A stretch of 59,631 nucleotides of DNA from Alphaproteobacteria bacterium (lineage in GTDB: Bacteria; Pseudomonadota; Alphaproteobacteria; Caulobacterales; Parvularculaceae), in assembly GCA_030433215.1 (NCBI GenBank), contig JAUIMC010000022.1, positions 1 through 59,631 of the forward strand. Direction: 5' to 3'. Within the stretch, counting starts at the first letter, position 1; each line of letters begins with the position of its first letter. A model generated the notes under the pieces. The model had not been told where the DNA came from. It searched no databases and saw only the letters and a list, made by a program, of their open reading frames with translations. The translations under genes were made by a program, and so were the position numbers. This document shows, in pieces, positions 51,558 through 59,631 of this stretch.

Positions 51558-52937
51558 ATGGAAGTCATTGAGAAAAGCGCCGAAGGGCTCGACCGCACAT
51601 TCCTGGTGAAGGTGAGCGCCGCGGAACTCGACGAAAAGCTGCTTGCGCGCCTCAAAGAGGTCAAAGGCAAGGTCAACCTCAAGGGCTTCCGCAAGGGCAA
51701 GGCCCCGGTTTCCTTCCTCAAGAAAATGTACGGCAAGGGGATGATGAGCGAGATCATCCAGGAAGTCGTCAACGAGACGTCGCAAAAAGCGTTTTCCGAA
51801 CGCGACCTGCAACCCGCGACGCAGCCGCATCCCCATCTCCTCTCCAACATCGAAGAGGTGATCGAGGGCAAGGCCGATCTCGAATATGATCTGCAGGCGG
51901 AGATTCTGCCGAGCTTTGATCCCATGGATGTCGCCGGCCTCAAGCTCACCCGTCCGGTCGCCGACGTGCCCGAGAGCGATGTCGACGAAGCGCTTCAGAA
52001 CATCGCCGAGCAGCAGGTCAGCTACAAGGCCCGCGCCAAAACCGCGAAAGCCAAAGAAAAAGACCAGGTTGTCATCGACTTCGTCGGCAAGATCGACGGC
52101 GAGGAATTCGAAGGCGGCAAGGGCGAAGGCTTCGAGCTGGTGCTCGGCTCAGGCCAGTTCATCGCTGGTTTTGAAGACCAGCTCACCGGCGCCAAGACCG
52201 GCGACGAAGTGGAAGTGAAAGTCACCTTCCCGGAAGAATATCACGCCAAGGATTTCGCCGGCAAAGACGCGGTCTTCGACGTGACGGTGCAGGAAGTGCG
52301 CGCGCCCGAAGACGTGGAGATCAATGACGAACTCGCCAAGCAGGTCGGTCTTGAAAGTCTCGACGATCTCAAAGGCCGCATCAAGGAACGCATCGAAAGC
52401 GACTACAAGAACCTGTCGCGCAGCCATCTGAAGCGCTCGCTCCTCGACAAGCTCGACGAAGGCCACAATTTCGAACTGCCCAAGGGCATGGTCGATCAGG
52501 AATTCGAACAGATCTGGCGCCAGGTCGAAAGCGCCGAGCGCGACGAGGAAGACAAAGACAAGTCCGAAGACGAGCTGAAAGAAGAATACCGCAAGATCGC
52601 CGAGCGCCGCGTGCGCCTCGGGCTCGTCCTCGCCGAGATCGGCAAGCGCGCCGAGGTGCAGGTTCCCAATGAGGAGCTGCAACAGGCGATCCAGCGCCAG
52701 GCGATGCAGGAAGCCCAATATATGCAGATGCAAGGGCAGAACATCTCGCCGCAGGAAGTGCTGAAATTCTACCAGCAAAATCCGGGCGCCATTCAGCAGA
52801 TCCGCGCGCCCCTGTTCGAGGAAAAAGTCGTCGACTACATCATCGAACGCGCCGAAGTGACGGACAAAACCGTCTCCAAGGAAAAGCTGATGGAAGAGCC
52901 CGAAGGCGAGGATGCGCTGCTCGAGGCCGGCCTCTAG
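51558..52937 (+). CDS. tig: Trigger factor
   Basis: Ribosome-bound chaperone and peptidyl-prolyl isomerase that receives nascent chains at the exit tunnel. The 459-residue protein has the ribosome-binding loop GFRKGKAP (residues about 43-50), a FKBP-type domain (about 165-245: DFVGKIDGEEFEGGKGEGFELVLGSGQFI in two blocks) and a helical C-terminal domain rich in Glu, Lys and Gln. It heads the tig-clpP-clpX-lon block, the usual gene order, and is 105 bases downstream of tRNA-Leu. Confidence 0.97.
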   Translation: MEVIEKSAEGLDRTFLVKVSAAELDEKLLARLKEVKGKVNLKGFRKGKAPVSFLKKMYGKGMMSEIIQEVVNETSQKAFSERDLQPATQPHPHLLSNIEEVIEGKADLEYDLQAEILPSFDPMDVAGLKLTRPVADVPESDVDEALQNIAEQQVSYKARAKTAKAKEKDQVVIDFVGKIDGEEFEGGKGEGFELVLGSGQFIAGFEDQLTGAKTGDEVEVKVTFPEEYHAKDFAGKDAVFDVTVQEVRAPEDVEINDELAKQVGLESLDDLKGRIKERIESDYKNLSRSHLKRSLLDKLDEGHNFELPKGMVDQEFEQIWRQVESAERDEEDKDKSEDELKEEYRKIAERRVRLGLVLAEIGKRAEVQVPNEELQQAIQRQAMQEAQYMQMQGQNISPQEVLKFYQQNPGAIQQIRAPLFEEKVVDYIIERAEVTDKTVSKEKLMEEPEGEDALLEAGL

Positions 52938-53062
52938 GGCCGGCGCGCCGTCGCCTCTTCTTTCGGGACGGGCCGGGGGATATCCCGCGGCCCGTTTTCC
53001 GTTCCGGGCCGGTTCAAAAGACCGGGCCGGGGCCGTGCCGATCCTGCACTTTTCCGGAGAGC

Positions 53063-53086
53063 CGGGCCGGGCTTTCCGGCCCGTTT
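53063..53086 (+). terminator. Probable tig terminator
   Basis: A perfect 8-base GC stem (53063-53070 with 53076-53083) with loop GCTTT, followed by TTT. The T run is short, so efficiency is uncertain, but no better terminator is seen after tig. Confidence 0.5.
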
Positions 53087-53138
53087 CGGGCCAGCACCGA
53101 AAATGCCTATCGCGCGTTAACCCATTTCCGAGGAAAAT

Positions 53139-53229
53139 CTTGCATTTTCAAAAGAATAACCCTCGCTTAAGCGGGAGCCGCTAAAGTGGTGAAAAAGGGG
53201 GCTGGCGCTGCCGCGACGAGACCCCATCT
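53139..53229 (+). promoter_or_regulatory. Candidate sigma32-type promoters for clpP
   Basis: Two candidates are visible. CTTGCAT at 53139-53145 is followed after 14 bases by CCCTCGCT (53160-53167), a good -35 with a partial -10. A perfect heat-shock -10 (CCCCATCT, 53222-53229) has a weak -35 (CTGGCGC) 13 bases before. clpP is a known heat-shock gene in related bacteria, so such control is expected; the exact start is not fixed by sequence alone. Confidence 0.4.
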
Positions 53230-53328
53230 TAAGGAAGGAATTTAACCAGCCGGACCCGCCTTGCCGCCGGCTGCCAAGGTCATGAACGCCGCAGGACCGC
53301 CTGCGGCCGAGTTTGAAAGAGGATGTCG

Positions 53329-53964
53329 ATGAAAGACCCCAATGACGTTTACATGAACACGCTCGTGCCGATCGTCGTCGAGCAGACGAGCCGCGGCGAG
53401 CGTTCCTACGACATCTATTCCCGGCTCCTGAAGGAGCGGATCATTTTCCTCTCCGGGCCGGTCCATGACGGGATTTCGACCCTGATCGTCGCCCAGCTTC
53501 TGTTCCTTGAGGCGGAGAACCCCAAGAAGGAGATTTCCTTCTATATCAACTCTCCGGGCGGCTCCGTGTCGGCGGGCCTCGCCATGTACGACACCATGAA
53601 ATTCATCCGCCCGGCGGTCTCCACCATGTGCGTCGGCATGGCCGCCTCCATGGGCTCGCTCTTGCTGACGGCCGGGGACAAGGACATGCGCTTCTCCCTG
53701 CCGAACTCGCGGATCATGGTCCACCAGCCCTCGGGCGGTTTCCAGGGCCAGGCCTCGGATATCGAGCGCCACGCCCAGGACATTATCAAGCTGAAGCGCC
53801 GGCTGAACGAGATCTATGTGGAACACACCGGTCAATCCTATGAAACCATTGAGAAAACCCTCGATCGGGACCATTTCATGGACCCGGAAGAGGCGGTTTC
53901 CTTCGGCCTGATCGACAAGGTGCTCTCCGAGCGCAGCGGCGGCGCCGAGGGCGCGGAGGGCTGA
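53329..53964 (+). CDS. clpP: ATP-dependent Clp protease proteolytic subunit
   Basis: Serine protease that forms the tetradecameric chamber used by ClpX and ClpA. The catalytic Ser lies in [16 protein letters not shown], the His in [16 protein letters not shown] and the Asp in the [17 protein letters not shown] region, all in the right order. ATG 53329 is preferred because a GAAAGAGG site is 6 bases upstream; ATG 53323 in the same frame would leave no spacing. Partner clpX follows after 229 bases. Confidence 0.97.
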   Translation: MKDPNDVYMNTLVPIVVEQTSRGERSYDIYSRLLKERIIFLSGPVHDGISTLIVAQLLFLEAENPKKEISFYINSPGGSVSAGLAMYDTMKFIRPAVSTMCVGMAASMGSLLLTAGDKDMRFSLPNSRIMVHQPSGGFQGQASDIERHAQDIIKLKRRLNEIYVEHTGQSYETIEKTLDRDHFMDPEEAVSFGLIDKVLSERSGGAEGAEG

Positions 53965-54193
53965 TGAGGCGAATTCACCATATCCGTTAAGGCAATAAGG
54001 AAATGGTTCCTTGATTGGCCCCGGCGGAATATGGTCCTATGGCGGGAGGAGACGAAAAGCCTTGGCGCCATTCATGCAGTTTTGCCGTGGCGCGGCGACG
54101 CCGGTCCGGCCGGGACGCCCTAGAGGCAGGAAAACGAAGCGCGGCCCTGTTTTTGCAGGGAAATTAGCGCGCTGACGAAGGAGTGCGGTTACA

Positions 54194-55477
54194 GTGAGCA
54201 AGATCGGCGGCAAAAGCGGCGGTGACGGGAAAAACACCCTCTACTGCTCATTCTGCGGCAAGAGCCAGCACGAGGTCAGAAAGCTGATCGCGGGCCCGAC
54301 GGTGTTCATCTGCGATGAATGCGTCGAGCTGTGCATGGACATCATCCGCGAGGAATCGAAGTCGTCGCTGGTCAAGGCGAGCGACGGGGTTCCGAGCCCG
54401 CAGCAAATTCACAAGGTTCTCGACGATTACGTCATCGGCCAGGCGCAGGCGAAACGCGTGCTCTCGGTTGCGGTGCACAACCATTACAAACGCTTGAACC
54501 ATGCGGCGAAGAACAACGACGTCGAACTGGCGAAGTCGAACATTCTGCTGATCGGCCCCACGGGCTCGGGCAAGACGCTGCTGGCGCAGACGCTGGCGCG
54601 CATTCTCGACGTGCCCTTCACCATGGCCGACGCGACGACGCTGACCGAAGCCGGCTATGTCGGCGAGGACGTCGAAAACATCATCCTCAAACTGCTTCAG
54701 TCGGCGGACTACAATGTCGAGCGCGCCCAGCGCGGCATCGTTTACATCGACGAAGTCGACAAGATTTCGCGCAAGTCGGACAATCCCTCCATCACCCGCG
54801 ACGTGTCGGGCGAGGGCGTTCAACAGGCGCTTCTCAAGATTATGGAAGGCACGGTCGCGTCGGTGCCGCCGCAGGGCGGACGCAAACATCCGCAGCAGGA
54901 ATTCCTGCAAGTCGACACGACGAACATTCTGTTCATCGTCGGCGGCGCGTTTGCGGGTCTTGAAAAAGTCATCGCCGGCCGCGGCGAGGGGTCCTCCATC
55001 GGCTTTTCCGCCGAGGTGAAGAGCGCCGACGACCGCCGCATCGGCGCCATCCTTCAGGAAGTCGAGCCCGAAGATCTTCTGAAATTCGGCCTCATCCCGG
55101 AATTTGTCGGCCGTCTTCCCGTCATCGCGACGCTCGAAGACCTCGACGAGGAAGCGCTGATCGAGATTTTGACGTCGCCGAAAAACGCGCTCGTCAAACA
55201 ATATCAGCGCCTGTTCGAGATGGAGGACGTGAAGCTCACCTTCACCGACGACGCGAAGATGGCGATTGCGCGCAGAGCCATTGCGCGCAAGACCGGCGCC
55301 CGCGGCCTCAGGTCGATCATGGAGGGCATCCTGCTCGATTCCATGTTCGAACTGCCGACCCTCGAAGGCGTTGTCGAAGTGGTGGTTAACGGCGAGGTCG
55401 TCGACGGCAACGCCACGCCGCTTTACATCTATTCCGACCGCGAAAAAGGCGCGGTGGAAGCCGACGCCAGCGCCTGA
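54194..55477 (+). CDS. clpX: ATP-dependent Clp protease ATP-binding subunit ClpX
   Basis: AAA+ unfoldase that feeds ClpP and, with adaptors such as CpdR, degrades CtrA in alphaproteobacteria. The 427-residue protein has the zinc-binding N-domain ([20 protein letters not shown]), Walker [20 protein letters not shown], Walker [11 protein letters not shown], the [20 protein letters not shown] block and a sensor 2 near ARGLRSIME. The start codon is GTG, preceded by AAGGAG. ChpT, which acts in the same degradation pathway, is encoded about 22 kb away. Confidence 0.98.
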   Translation: MSKIGGKSGGDGKNTLYCSFCGKSQHEVRKLIAGPTVFICDECVELCMDIIREESKSSLVKASDGVPSPQQIHKVLDDYVIGQAQAKRVLSVAVHNHYKRLNHAAKNNDVELAKSNILLIGPTGSGKTLLAQTLARILDVPFTMADATTLTEAGYVGEDVENIILKLLQSADYNVERAQRGIVYIDEVDKISRKSDNPSITRDVSGEGVQQALLKIMEGTVASVPPQGGRKHPQQEFLQVDTTNILFIVGGAFAGLEKVIAGRGEGSSIGFSAEVKSADDRRIGAILQEVEPEDLLKFGLIPEFVGRLPVIATLEDLDEEALIEILTSPKNALVKQYQRLFEMEDVKLTFTDDAKMAIARRAIARKTGARGLRSIMEGILLDSMFELPTLEGVVEVVVNGEVVDGNATPLYIYSDREKGAVEADASA

Positions 55478-55512
55478 CGCGCCGGACGGTTTTAAAGGAC
55501 TGACCGATCTTG

Positions 55513-55550
55513 AAACGCCGCGTCCGGGTCCTTCCGGCGCGGCGTTTTCC
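55513..55550 (+). terminator. clpX terminator
   Basis: AAACGCCGCG (55513-55522) pairs perfectly with CGCGGCGTTT (55538-55547), with an inner CCGG/CCGG pairing, ending in TTTT and then CCC. Position 35 bases after the clpX stop supports an intrinsic terminator. Confidence 0.85.
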
Positions 55551-55578
55551 CCATCTGGCGGGGGGATTGCGGCGGACG

Positions 55579-55608
55579 CTTGAAATCATGCGATTTAGCG
55601 CCACATTA
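55579..55608 (+). promoter_or_regulatory. Sigma32-like promoter of lon
   Basis: CTTGAAA at 55579-55585 is an exact match to the heat-shock -35 box. After 15 bases, CCACATTA (55601-55608) differs little from the -10 consensus CCCCATNT. The spacing fits sigma32. This would put the start about 190 bases upstream of lon, a known heat-shock gene. Confidence 0.55.
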
Positions 55609-55807
55609 ACTCAGAATTCGCCCCGTTGTCCTATGACGGTGGTTCGTCTTTCAAGGCCCGCGGTGCCCTTCGGCCCCACCTGTTCGGCTTTGGGCGCAGC
55701 GGCTTTCACAAAGCGTTGCGCATTTGAACGAACCGCCGCCCTAATGGAGGCGAGGGCGAGAAGCGGGCGCGCGCCTGTTTAAAAGGGCGCGCTGACAGGA
55801 GTAGTTG

Positions 55808-58201
<2,394 letters not shown>

Positions 58202-58230
58202 AGCCCTTCTTAGAGGGCCAAAACGAATCG

Positions 58231-58257
58231 GCCGCCCCCGAAAGGGGGCGGCTTTTT
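58231..58257 (+). terminator. lon terminator
   Basis: GCCGCCCCC and GGGGGCGGC form a perfect 9-base stem with a GAAA loop, followed by TTTTT. This is a textbook intrinsic terminator, 30 bases after the lon stop. Confidence 0.95.
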
Positions 58258-58466
58258 CATGAAAAACCCCGAAATTCCGCCATTTTCCGCATTTGCGAAA
58301 GAAAATTTCTTCATAAAATAACGCAAAGAGATCAAAGCCTTAGATGGTATGGGGAAAGGAAACCCTTATTTTACGCCATTTTTCCTTGGCTTTGGCCTCC
58401 GGCCCCGCCGTAAAATCCGCCGCAGGTCGCAGTTTTCAACTCCCGAAACAATGAAAGGCCGGAGGA

Positions 58467-58739
58467 ATGAACAAAAACGAATTTATCGATCGTGTCGCCG
58501 ACATGTCCGACATGAGCAAATCCGAGGCGGCGAAAGCCGTCGACGCCGTTTTCGACGCCATCACCAATGCGCTGAAAGCCGGCGACGATGTGCGCCTTGT
58601 GGGCTTCGGCACCTTCTCGGCCGCCAAGCGCAAGGCCCGCGAAGGCCGCAATCCGCGCACCGGCGAGACCATCCAGATCCCGGCGTCGACGCAGCCGAAA
58701 TTCTCGGCCGGCAAGGGCCTCAAGGACGCCCTCAACTAG
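58467..58739 (+). CDS. hup: DNA-binding protein HU
   Basis: A 90-residue histone-like protein that bends and compacts DNA. MNKNEFIDRVADMSDMSKSE is the dimerising N-terminus, VRLVGFGTFSAAKRKAREGRNPRTG runs in two blocks to the DNA-binding arm with the conserved GRNP, and SAGKGLKDALN ends it. It lies behind lon in the usual order and has a GGAGG-like site (CCGGAGGA) before the ATG. An AT-rich 200-base region upstream likely holds its own promoter. Confidence 0.97.
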   Translation: MNKNEFIDRVADMSDMSKSEAAKAVDAVFDAITNALKAGDDVRLVGFGTFSAAKRKAREGRNPRTGETIQIPASTQPKFSAGKGLKDALN

Positions 58740-58763
58740 GCGCGAAGACCACGACTTTCTGAG

Positions 58764-58794
58764 AACGCCGGCGGGGCTCTCCCGCCGGCGTTTT
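58764..58794 (+). terminator. hup terminator
   Basis: AACGCCGGCGGG (58764-58775) pairs perfectly with CCCGCCGGCGTT (58781-58792), with a 5-base loop and TTTT overlapping the end of the stem. It lies 25 bases after the hup stop. Confidence 0.93.
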
Positions 58795-58927
58795 CGTTTC
58801 AGGGCCTTGTGCGGGCGCCGCCGCGCCGCGGGGGGCCTTTTTCGCAGCCTCGCGCATTGATCCTGCGCGGGCCTCGCGCTAGGAGATGCGGCCCTTGCGG
58901 GGTGATCGGCATCGCCGCGAGACTAAA

Positions 58928-59003
58928 GGGCGGTTAGCTCAGCTGGTAGAGCATCTCGTTTACACCGAGAGGGTCGGCGGTTCGAACCCGTCACCGCCCA
59001 CCA
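58928..59003 (+). tRNA. tRNA-Val (anticodon UAC)
   Basis: A 76-base tRNA with acceptor GGGCGGT/ACCGCCC, encoded CCA end, D loop AGCTCAGCTGGTAGAG and anticodon stem TCTCG/CGAGA around TTTACAC, giving TAC at 58961-58963. T arm GGCGGTTCGAACCCGTC is normal. All arms pair well by eye. Confidence 0.97.
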
Positions 59004-59095
59004 TTCTTTGCTTAGGTCTGACCCGGGCTGTGCCAGCTTGAAAGGCTCGGCGGCGTTGACCACTTGAACTGGCGCATCATCTCTAGGGCGGCGGC

Positions 59096-59631
59096 ATGTT
59101 CAGGACAGGGCTAATCAGCGGGGGGATAACATTCAGTTGCCTGCTGTGGAGCGACATAGGCGTATATTTTGACGGGTTGGCTTTCGAGAAATCGTGGCTT
59201 TACCCGATGGCGCTCTTTCCCATCGCATTGCTTGCGGCCTTGGTGTTTCTCGTCGCCCTGGCGATGACGCTTGTGCGCGTCTTGCGCGGGAAAACCGGTT
59301 TCAAGAAACTGTTGCTGCTGCTTGTCATTCCTGTCCTAGTTTCTGCGACGTTCATGGCGCCTTTGCCCGGCTTTAGCGACGGCATGCGCGACGCCGTAAG
59401 AAACAAGCTGGACCGCGACAAGCTGATTGAATTTTCCGAGCGGGCCAGGGAAATCGCCGATCTTGAGAACCAGGGGTTCCAGCGAGTCTGGATGACCGAG
59501 CCTAGCCATTCCTATCCGGAAAGCGAAACGGAAAAATTCGAGATGCTGAAAGACGTATATCCAGACGCTCTCGAGTTAAGCCGCTGGCCGGTTCGCGTCG
59601 AGGTGCGGTCCGACAAGGTTGCGATCTTGTA
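59096..59631 (+). CDS. Hypothetical two-helix membrane protein (partial, 3' end outside window)
   Basis: An open frame from ATG 59096 runs 178 codons to the window end without a stop. Two or three hydrophobic segments are visible (about residues 5-20, 38-62 and 70-88: LYPMALFPIALLAALVFLVA, then LLLLLVIPVLVSATFM), then a soluble region with a helical, charged stretch (RDKLIEFSERAREIADLE). I recognise no family. The ribosome site is weak, so the start is uncertain. The codon use is less GC-biased than in the neighbours. Confidence 0.55.
   Translation, partial: MFRTGLISGGITFSCLLWSDIGVYFDGLAFEKSWLYPMALFPIALLAALVFLVALAMTLVRVLRGKTGFKKLLLLLVIPVLVSATFMAPLPGFSDGMRDAVRNKLDRDKLIEFSERAREIADLENQGFQRVWMTEPSHSYPESETEKFEMLKDVYPDALELSRWPVRVEVRSDKVAIL

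Larger units (their letters stand above)
52938..53322 (+). other. tig-clpP intergenic region with GGGCCGG clusters
   Basis: A 385-base gap without a convincing gene. Its first 160 bases repeat the motif GGGCCGG or its relatives at least six times. CGGGCCGG-GCTTT-CCGGCCCG at 53063-53083 is a perfect 8-base hairpin followed by TTTC, a plausible tig terminator. The latter half holds candidate heat-shock promoters for clpP. Confidence 0.55.

Overview
This window is a GC-rich, gene-dense chromosomal segment of an alphaproteobacterium. The lineage call rests on several points: a MipZ division-positioning ATPase (Min-type systems are its usual alternative), a ChpT-type histidine phosphotransferase, alphaproteobacterium-typical small families (DUF1467, DUF1489, DUF1150, TIGR02301), and conserved gene blocks: nuoLMN-birA-coaX-rnj, lptC-lptA-lptB-rpoN-hpf-ptsN and tig-clpP-clpX-lon-hup. 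MipZ plus ChpT suggests a relative of Caulobacterales/Parvularculales (Hyphomonadaceae- or Parvularcula-like). That placement is an inference, not a measurement. Almost everything is core genome: no transposase, integrase, phage structural gene or CRISPR array was seen.

Layout. 1-8.2 kb: end of the complex I operon (nuoL partial at the window edge, nuoM, nuoN), then biotin ligase, type III pantothenate kinase, RNase J and a small membrane protein, mostly with stop/start overlaps. 8.3-9.7 kb: MgtE magnesium transporter. 9.8-13.5 kb, minus strand: the most unusual locus, with a PAPS-type sulfotransferase, two small membrane proteins and a membrane-anchored arylsulfotransferase-like protein joined by overlapping reading frames, preceded by a PEP-CTERM-like protein split between two frames at a T5 run. 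13.9-17 kb: GH24 lysozyme-like membrane protein, DUF1489, an anchored hypothetical and a SPOR lipoprotein. 17-21.4 kb: orphan PapD-like chaperone, MipZ, membrane DnaJ, an HxlR regulator with a perfect inverted-repeat operator and its divergent DsbA/HCCA-isomerase-like target, and a diguanylate cyclase. 21.6-25.7 kb: RhlE-type helicase, two odd small secreted proteins (an 11-residue SFPD repeat protein and a very acidic repeat protein) and a GT87-like membrane protein.

26-35.3 kb: M23 peptidase divergent from ydbH-ynbE-ydbL (envelope phospholipid transport), then chpT with a response regulator, uppP, a threonine dehydratase-like enzyme and DUF1150 behind a structured leader. 35.4-44.8 kb, minus strand: ptsN, hpf, rpoN, lptB, lptA, lptC, RNase D, a ketoacyl-ACP synthase III, Tag, a PRC-barrel lipoprotein and YgfZ. 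44.9-51.2 kb: pyrC, TIGR02301, NUDIX, HMCES/YedK, an intergenic region with a twin-hairpin repeat and ParB-half-site-like sequences, a 2-oxoglutarate oxygenase translationally coupled to P-II (glnB), NAD(P)HX repair and a GNAT enzyme. 51.4-59.6 kb: tRNA-Leu(UAG), the protein-folding/proteolysis block tig-clpP-clpX-lon-hup with clear terminators and sigma32-like promoters, tRNA-Val(UAC), and a partial membrane protein running off the end.

The main functional themes are respiration, envelope building (LPS export, undecaprenyl recycling, YdbH lipid transport, M23 and GH24 enzymes), cell-cycle control (MipZ, ChpT) and proteostasis. The best candidates for something undescribed are the sulfotransferase/arylsulfotransferase cluster with its possibly frameshifted PEP-CTERM protein, the SFPD-repeat and acidic secreted protein pair, and the glnB-oxygenase coupling. 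All functions are read from sequence motifs and context; no database search was run.
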